Shown piece by piece: positions 1-13,866 of a stretch of 64,000 bases of DNA. Origin of the DNA: Pseudomonas lalucatii. GTDB taxonomy: Bacteria; Pseudomonadota; Gammaproteobacteria; Pseudomonadales; Pseudomonadaceae. The position numbers and the translations under genes are program-made. The notes beneath the pieces were generated by a model. It was given only the letters and a program-made list of their open reading frames with translations. It had not been told where the DNA came from and ran no database searches. Positions within the stretch are counted from its first letter, which is position 1; each line of letters opens with the position of its first letter. The stretch lies in assembly GCF_018398425.1 (NCBI RefSeq), contig NZ_JADPMV010000001.1, positions 2,480,001 through 2,544,000 on the forward strand, in the 5' to 3' direction.

Positions 1-727
1 AGTAGGGCTCGGCCAGCACTTCGCAGAGCCGCTCGACCAGACGCTCGACGTGCCGCGGGCCGCGGCGCGCATCGAGCAGCAGGGCGAACTCGTCGCTGCC
101 CAGCCGCGCCAGCTGGTCGCCGGCCGGCAACTGCGCCTTCAGCCGCGCCACCGCCTGCAGGATCAGGCGGTCGCCGGCCTGGTGGCCGAGGACCTGGTTG
201 ACGCTGCGAAAGTTGTCCAGGTCCAGATGGCCCAGGGCCAGGCCGGCACCGCCCGTCTGCGCCAGGCGCGCCGCCAGCAGGGTATGGAAACCCTGGCGGT
301 TGGCCACGCCGGTCAAGGCATCCTGCTCGGCCAGGCGCCGCAGGGTCGCCTGCAGCGCCTGGCGCTCGCCGGCGTAACGCAGGCAGCGGCGCAGGGCATC
401 GGCACCGAAGGTCTCGGCGACCAGCCAGTCGCTGACGCCGGCCGGCCGCTGCCCGGCGGCGGGCTCCCGCGCCAGCAGCAGCACGACCGGCAGGCTGCAG
501 CAGCCCGCCGCCGGCAGTTGCTCGGGAGTGCACAGCAGCAGGGCCAGCCCGGCATCCTCGAACAGGCCGCTGGCCGCCGTCCAGGAGGGCGCGGTGATCA
601 ACCCCTGGTCGCCGCCCAGGCCGCGCAACTGCTCACGCAGGCGCGCGATCCAGCGGGCCGACTCGGTCAGCAGGAGCAAACGTGGGGGTTGGACTGGAGC
701 GGCCACTCGACTTCCTTGACTGGGCAT
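1..727 (-). CDS. GGDEF-domain protein (partial, C-terminus off window)
   Basis: Partial gene; about 242 residues are visible and the 3' end lies beyond the left edge. Residues 15-120 form a receiver-like segment (RLLLLTES near residue 16) without a recognisable phospho-acceptor aspartate. A GGDEF domain follows (DALTGVANRQGF near 136, LDLDNF near 169) whose signature reads RLGSDEF at 208-214, so the second glycine is serine. The RxxD inhibitory site is absent (PAGD). It is collinear with the next gene and probably continues into an EAL domain, which cannot be seen. The ATG at 727 matches the N-terminal length of the paralogue; an in-frame ATG at 781 is an alternative. Confidence 0.8.
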   Translation of the reverse strand, partial: MPSQGSRVAAPVQPPRLLLLTESARWIARLREQLRGLGGDQGLITAPSWTAASGLFEDAGLALLLCTPEQLPAAGCCSLPVVLLLAREPAAGQRPAGVSDWLVAETFGADALRRCLRYAGERQALQATLRRLAEQDALTGVANRQGFHTLLAARLAQTGGAGLALGHLDLDNFRSVNQVLGHQAGDRLILQAVARLKAQLPAGDQLARLGSDEFALLLDARRGPRHVERLVERLCEVLAEPY

Positions 728-934
728 GACGACCGGCGGCACGGCCGCCCGCGGGCGCGCCGACGGGCGACGCCGCTCCATCCGCGCCCCCGGCCGCGGC
801 GCGGGGGATTCATGGAACGCGCGACACACTAATCAACGGCGGCATATCCGACCAGCGGCACGAGGGGAAGCTGTGAGCGAGATCATGTCCGGGGCGCCCC
901 CCAACCTTCGGCCGGGGTCGGACGCAGCCTGCGA

Positions 935-2611
935 TCAGCCCAGGGACAGGCTGAGCAGGGGCTCCTGGCGCTGGCCCTGGACCTGGACCTGACCCTGCAG
1001 AAAACGCTGCAGCTCGACCAGCGGCAGCGCCTTGCTGATCAGGAAGCCCTGGCCCTGGTCGCAGCCGAACTGCTGCAGCAGCGCCAGCTCGGCCTCGCTC
1101 TCCACGCCTTCGGCGACCACCTCCAGGCCCAGGTTGCGTGCCAGGCTGATCATCGCGCTGACCAGGCGGGACTGCTCCGGGCGCACCGCCATGCCGGAGA
1201 CGAAGCTGCGGTCCAGCTTCAGCAGGGAGATCGGCAGGCTGGCCAGATGGACGAAGGAGGAGAAGCCGGTGCCGAAGTCGTCCAGGGAGAAGCGCACACC
1301 GAGCTCGCCGAGGCAGCTCATGGTGTCGAGCACGTAGTCGCTGCGACGCATCATGGCGGTTTCCGTCAGCTCGAACTCCAGCCAGCGCCCGGCCACCCCG
1401 CAGTTCTCGATCAGCCGCTTGACGGTGGGCAGCAGTTGGCTGTCCTGGAACTGGCTGAAGGACAGGTTGATCGCCAGGTTCAGCAGCAGGTCGCGCTCGG
1501 CCAGCCAGCGCAGGTCGCGCAGGGCACGGTCCACCACCCAGTAGCCGAGCGGCACGATCAGCCCGCTCTGCTCGGCCAGCGGGATGAAGTCCTGGGGATA
1601 GAGCAGGCCGCGCTGGGGGTGGCGCCAGCGGACCAGCGCCTCCACCCCGACGATGGCGCCGCTGGCCAGGTCCTGGCGCGGCTGGTAGTGCAGCTCCAGT
1701 TCGTCGCGACGCAGCGCCCGGCGCAACTCGCACTCGACATCGGCGAGGCGGCGGGCCTGGCTGGAGCTGCGTTCGTCATACAGGCGATAGCTGCAGCCGC
1801 CCTCGTGCTTGGCCTGCTGCATGGCCGCCTGGGCGTGCCACAGCAGCCGGTCGGCATCCTCGCCGGCGCGGCCATAGGCCAGGCCCAGGCTGCAGCCCAG
1901 GCTCAGGCTCTCGTCCTGCAGCCAGTAGGGTTCGGCCAGGGTCTGCATCAGCGTCTGGGCCACGGACTCGACCCGGGCACTGGACTGGCTGACATCCAGC
2001 AGCAGGGCGAACTCGTCACTGCCCAGGCGCGCCAGGCAGTCCTGGGGGCCGAGCACGCCGGCGAGGCGTTGCGCCACCTGCTGGATCAGCTGGTCGCCGG
2101 CCCGGTGGCCGAGGCTGTCGTTGGCATGCTTGAAGTTGTCCAGGTCCAGGTAGCCGAGCAGCAGGCCGCGGCCGCGATTGTGCTGCAGGCGCTTGTGCAG
2201 CAGGGCCTGGAAGCCCTGGCGATTGATCACTCCGGTGAGCGGATCGCGCTCGGCCTGGGTTTGCCAGGCCTGGCGTTGTCGACTGTAATCCACACAGCGC
2301 CGCAGCACCTCGGCGCTGAGGCTGTCGCGGGCCAGCCAGTCCTGGCCCCCGGGCGGCGGCGCCAGCGGCGCGCATTCGAGCAGCAGGATCGGCTGGAGCG
2401 GGCACTGCTCGGCGGCGGGCAGGCACGAGGGGGTACTGAAGATCAGATCGGGCAGGCCGCCGGGGTAGCGCTGTGTGGCATCCTGCCAGCTGCTGGCCAC
2501 CAGCAACCAAGCCGGCTCGGTCTGCTCGGCCAGCAGGCGGTCGAGCAGGCTCACCCAGTGGTTTTCCGTCGTCAACAGCAGCAGTCGACAGAAATCGCTT
2601 TGGCAGGACAC
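935..2611 (-). CDS. Pseudo-receiver/GGDEF/EAL protein, probable c-di-GMP phosphodiesterase
   Basis: A 558-residue protein from the GTG at 2611, chosen because GGAGG lies 4 nt upstream; the open frame extends to a TTG at 2638. Domains: a receiver-like N-terminus (about 8-115) lacking a clear phosphorylatable Asp, GGDEF (about 122-285) with GSDEF at 197-201 and no RxxD I-site, and EAL (about 305-550). The EAL residues look complete: EALVRW at 324, NLSFSQF, FELTETAMM, LDDFGTGFSS, LKLDRSFV and AEGVES. Inference: the cyclase half is inactive or regulatory and the EAL half hydrolyses c-di-GMP. It is the tandem paralogue of the gene downstream. No transmembrane segment, so probably cytoplasmic. Confidence 0.85.
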   Translation of the reverse strand: MSCQSDFCRLLLLTTENHWVSLLDRLLAEQTEPAWLLVASSWQDATQRYPGGLPDLIFSTPSCLPAAEQCPLQPILLLECAPLAPPPGGQDWLARDSLSAEVLRRCVDYSRQRQAWQTQAERDPLTGVINRQGFQALLHKRLQHNRGRGLLLGYLDLDNFKHANDSLGHRAGDQLIQQVAQRLAGVLGPQDCLARLGSDEFALLLDVSQSSARVESVAQTLMQTLAEPYWLQDESLSLGCSLGLAYGRAGEDADRLLWHAQAAMQQAKHEGGCSYRLYDERSSSQARRLADVECELRRALRRDELELHYQPRQDLASGAIVGVEALVRWRHPQRGLLYPQDFIPLAEQSGLIVPLGYWVVDRALRDLRWLAERDLLLNLAINLSFSQFQDSQLLPTVKRLIENCGVAGRWLEFELTETAMMRRSDYVLDTMSCLGELGVRFSLDDFGTGFSSFVHLASLPISLLKLDRSFVSGMAVRPEQSRLVSAMISLARNLGLEVVAEGVESEAELALLQQFGCDQGQGFLISKALPLVELQRFLQGQVQVQGQRQEPLLSLSLG

Positions 2612-2791
2612 AGAACCTCCGCAGCTCACATCTAACAAACTACTTTAACTTATAGTCGTACCAATCTAATAAAGCATCAAAATCTTCGCGATTATCTCAC
2701 CAGCCGACCAGTTGCCGGCCGCGCCGCCTGCGCCCACCGGCGCATTGCTGATAGAATTTGCGGCCTTTTTTCCCGACTCCGGCTCGCTCCC

Positions 2792-7563
<4,772 letters not shown>

Positions 7564-7648
7564 CTGGCGACTCCCGACGACCTCCCTGGCGATGTCAGGT
7601 TTGACTGCGCGCCGGGCGGTTTTGCTGCATCGCCGGGACGAGAATGCG

Positions 7649-7672
7649 AAAAGCCGCCCGAAGGCGGCTTTT
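7649..7672 (-). terminator. Rho-independent terminator after cycB
   Basis: A perfect 10-bp stem with arms AAAAGCCGCC and GGCGGCTTTT. On the minus strand the loop is TTCG, a stable UUCG tetraloop, followed by the T run. It lies 20 bp past the cytochrome gene stop and separates it from the CoA-transferase gene. Confidence 0.9.
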
Positions 7673-7691
7673 CAGTGCGGCAGTGGCTGCC

Positions 7692-8108
7692 TTACAGGCC
7701 GGCCATCTTCTCGATGGCCGCGCGCAGTTCGTCGTCCGAACAGTCGCCACAGGTGCCTTTCGGCGGCATGGCGTTGATACCGGAGATGGCATTGGCCAGC
7801 AGGCCGTCCACCCCGTTGCTGGCGCGGGCCTGCCAGGCGGCGCTGTCGCCGATCTTCGGCGCGCCCAGCACGCCGGCGCTGTGGCAGGCGGCGCAGTGCT
7901 TGGCGACGATGTCGTCGGCCGTGCGGGCCGCGCCGCCGGCGCTAGCCGCGACCGCCTCGACGCCCTTGCACTCCTCGCCCATCACGCAGACTTCGCCGAC
8001 CGGCTTGAGGCGCGCGGCGATCTCGTCGTTGGTCGCGGCCTGCGCAGTCACTGCCCACAGGGCCAATACGGCGGCCGGGGCCACCAGCATCTTGCTAATT
8101 AGGTTCAC
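7692..8108 (-). CDS. cycB: Cytochrome c5
   Basis: 138 residues from the GTG at 8108, supported by AGGG about 7 nt upstream; the open frame runs back to 8198 but the upstream part is unlike a signal peptide. Residues 1-25 (MNLISKMLVAPAAVLALWAV then TAQAA) form a Sec signal peptide. One c-type haem site, CAACHS, lies near residue 77. Two further cysteine pairs (CVMGEEC and CGDC) match the c5 pattern. The axial Met is probably in INAMPPKG. It is a periplasmic electron carrier located between pauR and the CoA transferase, as cycB is in PAO1 by recall. Confidence 0.9.
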   Translation of the reverse strand: MNLISKMLVAPAAVLALWAVTAQAATNDEIAARLKPVGEVCVMGEECKGVEAVAASAGGAARTADDIVAKHCAACHSAGVLGAPKIGDSAAWQARASNGVDGLLANAISGINAMPPKGTCGDCSDDELRAAIEKMAGL

Positions 8109-8230
8109 GGATACACCCTCATCGTGGCTAGTCACGCCCGCGGCCACGGTTTCGCGAGCGGGCGACAGTATAACGGGAAGCCTGCCGGGCCGAAACAACC
8201 CAGATTGTCGCAGGGTTATTGGCCCGCGCC

Positions 8231-8779
8231 TCAGAAGTTGGCGGGGGTGGTCGCGCTGATCAGCCGCGCCGGCGCGTCGAAGGGGTTGCGGAAGCGATGG
8301 GGCCTGCTGCTCTCGAAGTAGTAGCTGTCGCCCGGCTCGAGGATGAACACCTCGCTGCCCACGGTCAGTTCCAGACGGCCCTCGACCAGCAGCCCGGCTT
8401 CCTCGCCCTCGTGGGCGTACATCTCGTCGCCGGTGTCGGCACCGACCGGATAGGTCTCGTCGAGAAAGGAGATGGCCCGGCTCGGATGGGCCTTGCCGAC
8501 CAGCTTCATGGTCACCGCGCCGTCGGAGATGTCGATCAGTTCCCCGGCCCGATAGACCACCTGGGTGTGATTGTCCTGCTCCACCTCCAGGGAGAAGAAC
8601 TCCACCAGGGACATGGGAATACCGGCCAGGACCTTCTTCAGCGAGCTGATCGAGGGGCTCACGCTGTTCTTCTCGATCATCGAAATGGTGCTGTTGGTGA
8701 CGCCCGCGCGCTTGGCGAGCTCACGCTGGGAAAGGCCTTTGAGTTTGCGAATGGATTGCAGTCGTACACCGACGTCCAA
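8231..8779 (-). CDS. pauR: PauR-type XRE/cupin repressor of polyamine catabolism
   Basis: 182 residues. The N-terminal XRE-type helix-turn-helix spans about 5-62 (RKLKGLSQRELAKRAGVTNS). The C-terminal cupin (about 105-178) contains GLLVEGRLELTVG and LEPGDSYYFESSRPH. The architecture and the neighbouring puuB, kauB and aminotransferase genes match PauR/PuuR, which represses gamma-glutamylated polyamine catabolism and responds to putrescine or cadaverine. The start is a TTG at 8779 with GGGGGAC upstream, and the sequence after it matches the family N-terminus. It precedes cycB on the same strand. Confidence 0.9.
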   Translation of the reverse strand: MDVGVRLQSIRKLKGLSQRELAKRAGVTNSTISMIEKNSVSPSISSLKKVLAGIPMSLVEFFSLEVEQDNHTQVVYRAGELIDISDGAVTMKLVGKAHPSRAISFLDETYPVGADTGDEMYAHEGEEAGLLVEGRLELTVGSEVFILEPGDSYYFESSRPHRFRNPFDAPARLISATTPANF

Positions 8780-8883
8780 TGCTGGAGTCCCCCTGGGGAA
8801 GATACGGAAAATGTGCCCGTATCATGGCAACAGCGTTCAGTATTTACAACACCCTGCTTGCAAATCCTGCCCGGCGAGTCGCC

Positions 8884-9957
8884 TCACCCCCCGCAATAGA
8901 GCAGCGGCACCCGACGCAGGTTGCAGAACAGCTGGTAGGGAATGCTGCCGGCGCGGATCGCCACGTCGCTGGCCAGCACCTGCCGGCCCCACAGCTCGAC
9001 CCGGCTGCCGAGGCCCGCCCGGGGCAGATCGGTCAGGTCGACGGTGAGCATGTCCATCGACACCCGGCCGATCAGCCGGGCGGGCTGGCCGTCGATGCTC
9101 ACCGGCGTGCCGCTCGGGGCATGGCGCGGGTAGCCGTCGGCATAGCCCATGGCGACCACGCCGACCCGGGTCGGCCGCTCGGTGACGAAGCGCGCGCCGT
9201 AGCCGACCGGCTCGCCGGCCGGCAGCTCGCGCACGCTGATGATCTTCGACTCCAGGGTCATCACCGGCTGCAGGCGCGCCGCCTGGGCCTGCTCCTGCTC
9301 GAAGGGGGTGGCGCCGTAGAGCATGATGCCGGGGCGCACCCAGTCGCTGGGAATGTTGGGCCAGCCGAGCACGGCCGGCGAGTTGCGCAGGCTGATCTCC
9401 GCCGCCAGGCCCTGGCGGGCCTGCTGGAACACCGCCAGCTGCTCCTCGCTGCGCGGGCAATCCAGCTCGTCGGCGCGGGCGAAGTGGCTCATCAGCACGA
9501 TCTTGCCGACCTTGCCGCTGGCCAACAGGCGCCGGTAGGCCGTCTGGTAGTCGGCCGGCGCCAGGCCGACCCGGTGCATCCCCGAGTCCATCTTCAGCCA
9601 GAGGGTCAGCGGCTTGCCCAGGGCGGTGCGCTCGATCGCCTCGATCTGCCACTGCGCATGCACCACGCACCAGAGGTCGTGTTGCTCGATCAGCGCCAGT
9701 TCCTCGGCCTCGAAGAAGCCCTCGAGCAGCAGGATAGGCGCGCGGATGCCCGCCTCGCGCAACTGCAGCGCCTCCTCGATGCAGGCCACGGCGAAGCCGT
9801 CGGCCTGCTCTTCCAGCGCCTGGGCGCAGCGCACGGCGCCGTGGCCGTAGGCGTCGGCCTTGATCACCGCCAGGGCCCTGGCGCCGGCCACCGCGCGGGC
9901 CAACCGGTAGTTGTGGCGCAGGGCCTCTAGATCGATCAGGGCACGGGCTGGACGCAT
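8884..9957 (-). CDS. dadX: Catabolic alanine racemase DadX
   Basis: 357 residues from ATG 9957; the open frame extends upstream, but [17 protein letters not shown] is the normal Alr/DadX N-terminus. The PLP lysine is in [11 protein letters not shown] near residue 33. GYGARF and MGYADGYPR belong to the C-terminal domain, which carries the catalytic Tyr of the partner subunit. It interconverts L- and D-alanine so that DadA can oxidise D-alanine. It lies downstream of dadA, but a terminator hairpin lies between the two, and no RidA-family gene sits there. Confidence 0.95.
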   Translation of the reverse strand: MRPARALIDLEALRHNYRLARAVAGARALAVIKADAYGHGAVRCAQALEEQADGFAVACIEEALQLREAGIRAPILLLEGFFEAEELALIEQHDLWCVVHAQWQIEAIERTALGKPLTLWLKMDSGMHRVGLAPADYQTAYRRLLASGKVGKIVLMSHFARADELDCPRSEEQLAVFQQARQGLAAEISLRNSPAVLGWPNIPSDWVRPGIMLYGATPFEQEQAQAARLQPVMTLESKIISVRELPAGEPVGYGARFVTERPTRVGVVAMGYADGYPRHAPSGTPVSIDGQPARLIGRVSMDMLTVDLTDLPRAGLGSRVELWGRQVLASDVAIRAGSIPYQLFCNLRRVPLLYCGG

Positions 9958-9989
9958 GGCTCTCACACTTCTTGACGGAAACGGTGAAT

Positions 9990-10013
9990 AAAAAGGCCCG
10001 GCAGAACCGGGCC
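9990..10013 (-). terminator. Rho-independent terminator between dadA and dadX
   Basis: On the minus strand a 7-bp G/C stem (GGCCCGG, loop TTCTG, CCGGGCC) is followed directly by TTTTTATT. It is a convincing intrinsic terminator placed inside what is usually treated as one operon. It lies 61 bp after dadA and about 33 bp before the dadX start codon. Confidence 0.85.
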
Positions 10014-10074
10014 AAGCAGGATTCAAGGTCGCATGCGTGGCCGGAACGAGACGACGGCTACGGGCTGACGGGGC

Positions 10075-11373
10075 TCAGTGCGCAGGCGCAGGACTGACAT
10101 GCCCGGAGGTCTCCTTGGACTTGCTGTAACGGAAGATATCCAGGCCCTCGGCACTGATCTGCGGGCGCTTGTTGGCCATCAGGTCGGCGAGGAAGCGGCC
10201 GGAGCCGCAGGCCATGGTCCAGCCCAGTGTGCCGTGACCGGTGTTGAGGAACAAATTGCGGAAGCTGGTGGCGCCGACGATCGGCGTGCCGTCCGGGGTC
10301 GCCGGGCGCAGGCCGGTCCAGAAATCCACCTGGCTGAGGTCGCCGCCCTGGGGGTAGAGGTCGCCGACGATCATCTCCAGGGTCTCGCGCCGCCGCGGGT
10401 TGAGGCTCAGGTCGAAACCGGCGATTTCGGCCATGCCGCCGACCCGGATGCGGTCGTCGAAACGGGTGATGGCGACCTTGTAGGTCTCGTCGAGGATGGT
10501 CGAGGCCGGGGCCATGTCCGGGTTGACGATCGGCACGGTCAGCGAATAGCCCTTGAGCGGATACACCGGCGCACGGACCCCCAGCGGCTTGAGCAGCTGC
10601 GGGCTGTAGCTGCCGAGGGCCAGCACGTAGCGATCGGCGGTTTCCAGCTTGCCGTCGATCCACACGCCGTTGATGCGGTCGCCGGCGAAGTCCAGGCGCT
10701 CGATGCTCTGGCCGAAGCGGAACTCGACGCCCATCTGCTTGGCCATCTCGGCCAGCTTGGTGGTAAACACCTGGCAGTCGCCGGTCTGGTCGTTGGGCAG
10801 GCGCAGGGCGCCGGCCAGCTTGTCCTTGACCTGGGCCAGGGCCGGCTCGGCGCGGGCGATGCCGTCGCGGTCGAGCAGCTCGAAGGGCACGCCGGACTGC
10901 TGCAGCACGGCGATATCCTTGGCGGCGTTGTCCACCTGGGCCTGGGTGCGGAACAGCTGGGTGGTGCCCAGGCGGCGGCCTTCGTAGGCGATGCCGGTCT
11001 CGGCGCGCAGCTCGTCGAGGCAGTCGCGGCTGTACTCGGACAGGCGCACCATGCGCTCCTTGTTCACCGCGTAGCGGCTGGCGGTGCAGTTGCGCAGCAT
11101 CTGCGCCATCCACAGGTACTGGTCGACGTCGGCGGTGGCCTTGATCGCCAGCGGCGCGTGCTTCTGCAGCAGCCACTTGATGGCCTTCAGCGGCACGCCG
11201 GGGGCGGCCCAGGGCGAGGCATAGCCGGGCGACACCTGGCCGGCGTTGGCGAAGCTGGTCTCCATGGCCGGCGCGGCCTGACGGTCGACCACCACCACTT
11301 CGAAGCCCTGACGGGCCAGGTAGTAAGCACTGACCGTACCTATTACACCACTGCCGAGCACCATAACCCGCAT
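10075..11373 (-). CDS. dadA: D-amino acid dehydrogenase small subunit DadA
   Basis: 432 residues. A FAD-dependent, membrane-associated dehydrogenase that oxidises D-alanine and other D-amino acids to 2-oxo acids. The nucleotide-binding motif [17 protein letters not shown] begins at residue 5, and the C-terminal FAD-binding part reads [14 protein letters not shown] and [17 protein letters not shown]. Length and N-terminus match the family. ATG 11373 has GAGGAG 7 nt upstream. It is divergent from lrp across an AT-rich regulatory region, and in P. aeruginosa the Lrp homologue activates dadA in response to alanine. Confidence 0.97.
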   Translation of the reverse strand: MRVMVLGSGVIGTVSAYYLARQGFEVVVVDRQAAPAMETSFANAGQVSPGYASPWAAPGVPLKAIKWLLQKHAPLAIKATADVDQYLWMAQMLRNCTASRYAVNKERMVRLSEYSRDCLDELRAETGIAYEGRRLGTTQLFRTQAQVDNAAKDIAVLQQSGVPFELLDRDGIARAEPALAQVKDKLAGALRLPNDQTGDCQVFTTKLAEMAKQMGVEFRFGQSIERLDFAGDRINGVWIDGKLETADRYVLALGSYSPQLLKPLGVRAPVYPLKGYSLTVPIVNPDMAPASTILDETYKVAITRFDDRIRVGGMAEIAGFDLSLNPRRRETLEMIVGDLYPQGGDLSQVDFWTGLRPATPDGTPIVGATSFRNLFLNTGHGTLGWTMACGSGRFLADLMANKRPQISAEGLDIFRYSKSKETSGHVSPAPAH

Positions 11374-11528
11374 TCTTCACTCCTCGCCGCGACGATGCGC
11401 TGGCGTTTGCTGTCTAGAGAGTTGATGGGCGCAGTATATTGAGCAATAGCCAGTGCTTCTCACTATATTGATAGCTATATTTGGCGAGAATTCTCGGCAA
11501 GAAAGCGTTTTTCGGAGGGACATCTCCC
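11374..11528. promoter_or_regulatory. dadA-lrp divergent control region with candidate Lrp sites
   Basis: This 155-bp spacer has an AT-rich core unlike its surroundings. At 11432-11446 the sequence CAGTATATTGAGCAA matches the E. coli Lrp consensus at about 12 of 15 positions. Two direct CTATATT repeats lie at 11463-11469 and 11475-11481, 12 bp apart. These are candidate Lrp/DadR sites controlling dadA and autoregulating lrp. The assignment is by inspection only. Confidence 0.5.
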
Positions 11529-12017
11529 ATGCGTACCCAGCACCAGAGCCGTCGCGAACTGGACAAGATCGACCGCAACATCCTGCGCGCCCTGCAGGAG
11601 GACGGACGCATCTCCTTCACCGAACTGGGCGAGCGGGTCGGCCTGTCCACCACCCCCTGTACCGAGCGGGTACGGCGCCTGGAGCGCGAGGGCATCATCA
11701 TGGGCTACCACGCCCGCCTCAACCCGCAGCACCTCAAGGCCAGCCTGCTGGTGTTCGTCGAGATCAGCCTGGACTACAAGTCCGGCGACACCTTCGAGGA
11801 GTTCCGCCGCGCCGTGCTCAAGCTGCCCCATGTGCTGGAGTGCCACCTGGTCTCCGGTGACTTCGACTACCTGGTGAAGGCGCGGATCAACGAGATGGCC
11901 AGCTACCGCAAGCTGCTCGGCGACATCCTGCTCAAGCTGCCCCATGTGCGCGAATCGAAGAGCTATATCGTCATGGAGGAGGTCAAGGAGTCCCTCAGCC
12001 TGCCGGTGCCGGAGTAG
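11529..12017 (+). CDS. lrp: Leucine-responsive regulatory protein Lrp
   Basis: 162 residues from ATG 11529, with GGAGGG upstream; the longer open frame from 11481 precedes the normal RELDKIDRNILRALQEDGR start. It has an N-terminal winged helix-turn-helix (FTELGERVGLSTTPCTERVR) and a C-terminal RAM ligand domain (HVLECHLVSGDFDYLVKARI). It is divergent from dadA, which makes it the probable DadR-type activator of the alanine catabolic genes. It ends 8 bp before the convergent cysteine-cluster gene. Confidence 0.95.
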   Translation: MRTQHQSRRELDKIDRNILRALQEDGRISFTELGERVGLSTTPCTERVRRLEREGIIMGYHARLNPQHLKASLLVFVEISLDYKSGDTFEEFRRAVLKLPHVLECHLVSGDFDYLVKARINEMASYRKLLGDILLKLPHVRESKSYIVMEEVKESLSLPVPE

Positions 12018-12025
12018 CCGGGCGC

Positions 12026-12379
12026 TCAGACCAGCAGCTGGCGGGTGCTGGCGATCAGCCGGTGCACCTGGCGCTCGAGCGCAGGCGCGGTCGCCTGCTC
12101 GGGGCCGCGCCCCCGCGGGCAGGGCAGGCTCGCCGTGGTGCCGAACAGCCGGCAGATCAGCGGGCGCTGGTCGTACACCCGGCAGCCCTGGGGGCCGAGG
12201 TGCACGCAGTCCCAGCGGGCCAGCGCCGCCTCGTGCTCGGCCGCGCTCCGCACCGGCAGCCGCGCCATCTCCTCGGACGAGGCGGTGACCGGGCCGCAGC
12301 AGTCGTGGCAGCCTGGCACGCAGGCGAACGCAGGAATCTGCCGGCGCAGGTGATCGATCTTGCGATTGGTACAGCTCAT
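12026..12379 (-). CDS. YkgJ-family cysteine cluster protein
   Basis: 117 residues with the YkgJ/UPF0153 cysteine pattern: CVPGCHDCCG near residue 20, CVHLGPQGCRVYDQRP near 58 and CRLFG near 75, plus a C-terminal Cys. The family is thought to bind a metal or Fe-S cluster, but its function is not known. No signal peptide or membrane segment. ATG 12379 has AGGA 8 nt upstream. Convergent with lrp and divergent from puuB. Confidence 0.75.
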   Translation of the reverse strand: MSCTNRKIDHLRRQIPAFACVPGCHDCCGPVTASSEEMARLPVRSAAEHEAALARWDCVHLGPQGCRVYDQRPLICRLFGTTASLPCPRGRGPEQATAPALERQVHRLIASTRQLLV

Positions 12380-12551
12380 CGGCGCGGTCCTGGGAAATTT
12401 CGCGCATCTTACCCGCGACCAGCGCCGGCAGTGGGAAACGCGGCGCCCTTCCGACGAATTTCCCGTTTTTTGCCCTGCCCCCTTGGCGGCGGGCGGAAAC
12501 CGCGCTTATTCTTCGTAAAATTTTCCAAACAAAATAATCAGGATTTCACAC

Positions 12552-13865
12552 ATGAACGCCCGCGTTCACCAACCGGTCCACAGCCCCCAGCACGCCGCCT
12601 CCTACTATGCCGCCAGCGTCAATCGCCAGCTCGACTTCCCGCCCCTGGGCGGCGAGCTGCGCGCCGACGTCTGCGTGGTCGGCGGCGGCTTCTCCGGGCT
12701 GAACACCGCCATCGAACTGGCGCAGAAGGGCCTGTCGGTGGTGCTGCTGGAGGCGCGCAGGGTCGGCTGGGGCGCCAGCGGGCGCAACGGCGGTCAGCTG
12801 ATCCGCGGCGTCGGCCACGGCGTCGAGCAGTTCGAGTCGGTGATCGGTGCCGAGGGCGTACGCCAGCTCAAGCTGATGGGCCTGGAGGCGGTGGAGATCG
12901 TCCGCCGCCGGGTCGAGCAGTTCGCCATCGATTGCGACCTGACCTGGGGCTACTGCGACCTGGCCAACAAGCCCGGCCACCTGGCCGGCTTCGCCGAGGA
13001 AGCCGAAGAACTGCGCGGCCTCGGCTACCGCCACGAGCTGCGCCTGCTGCAGCCCGAACAGATGCACGAGGTGGTCGGCTCGCAGCGCTATGTCGGCGGC
13101 CTGATCGACATGGGCTCCGGCCACCTGCATCCGCTCAACCTGGCCCTGGGCGAGGCCGCCGCCGCCCAGTCCCTCGGCGTCCGGCTGTTCGAGGACTCGC
13201 CGGTGACCCGTATCGACTACGGCCGCGAGGTGCGCGTGCACACCGCCCGCGGCCAGGTGCGCGCCGCCCACCTGGTACTGGGCTGCAACGCCTACCTCGG
13301 CCAGCTGCAGCCGAGCCTCGGCGGCAAGGTGCTGCCGGCCGGCAGCTACGTCATCGCCACCGAGCCGCTCTCCGCGGATCAGGCCAAGGCGTTGATCCCG
13401 CGGAACATGGCGTTGTGCGACCAGCGCGTGGCCCTCGACTACTACCGCCTGTCCGCCGACCGTCGCCTGCTGTTCGGCGGCGCCTGCCACTACTCCGGGC
13501 GGGACCCGGCGGACATCGCCGGCTATATGCGGCCGAAGATGCTGGCGGTGTTCCCCCAGCTCAGAGATGTCGCGATCGCCTACCAGTGGGGCGGCATGAT
13601 CGGCATCGGCGCCAACCGCCTGCCGCAGATCGGCCGGCTCAGGGAGCAGCCCAACGTGTTCTACGCCCAGGCCTACTCCGGCCACGGGGTCAACGCCACC
13701 CACCTGGCCGGCAAGCTGCTCGCCGAGGCCATCGCCGGGCAGGCCGGCGGCGGCTTCGAACTGTTCGCCCGGGTGCCGCACATGACCTTCCCCGGCGGCC
13801 GCTACCTGCGCTCGCCGCTGCTGGCCCTGGGCATGCTCTGGCACCGCCTCAAGGAAGTGCTCTAG
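12552..13865 (+). CDS. puuB: Gamma-glutamylputrescine oxidase (PuuB/PauB family)
   Basis: 437 residues. A FAD-dependent amine oxidase of the DAO superfamily with an ADP-binding motif VCVVGGGFSGLNTAIELA near residue 41, LLEARRVGWGASGRNGGQ near 65, and a C-terminal GGMIGIGANRLPQIGR and YSGHGVNATHLAGK. PuuB/PauB oxidises gamma-glutamyl-putrescine to the aminoaldehyde, which KauB can then oxidise. In PAO1 the positional equivalent is PauB4 (recall). SD CAGGA lies upstream. The stop TAG sits in the CTAG target of the IS481 insertion and is preserved, so the gene is intact. Confidence 0.88.
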   Translation: MNARVHQPVHSPQHAASYYAASVNRQLDFPPLGGELRADVCVVGGGFSGLNTAIELAQKGLSVVLLEARRVGWGASGRNGGQLIRGVGHGVEQFESVIGAEGVRQLKLMGLEAVEIVRRRVEQFAIDCDLTWGYCDLANKPGHLAGFAEEAEELRGLGYRHELRLLQPEQMHEVVGSQRYVGGLIDMGSGHLHPLNLALGEAAAAQSLGVRLFEDSPVTRIDYGREVRVHTARGQVRAAHLVLGCNAYLGQLQPSLGGKVLPAGSYVIATEPLSADQAKALIPRNMALCDQRVALDYYRLSADRRLLFGGACHYSGRDPADIAGYMRPKMLAVFPQLRDVAIAYQWGGMIGIGANRLPQIGRLREQPNVFYAQAYSGHGVNATHLAGKLLAEAIAGQAGGGFELFARVPHMTFPGGRYLRSPLLALGMLWHRLKEVL

Positions 13866-13866
13866 C
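13861..13866. repeat. Left target-site duplication of the IS481 element
   Basis: TCTAGC, identical to 14892-14897 on the other side of the element. It fits the NCTAGN target preference known for IS481. It includes the puuB stop codon. Confidence 0.85.

Noticed and set aside
1247..2635. A 462-codon plus-strand frame over the GGDEF/EAL gene
   Set aside because: Typical antisense shadow (Gln/His/Ala-rich); the minus-strand protein has intact EAL motifs.
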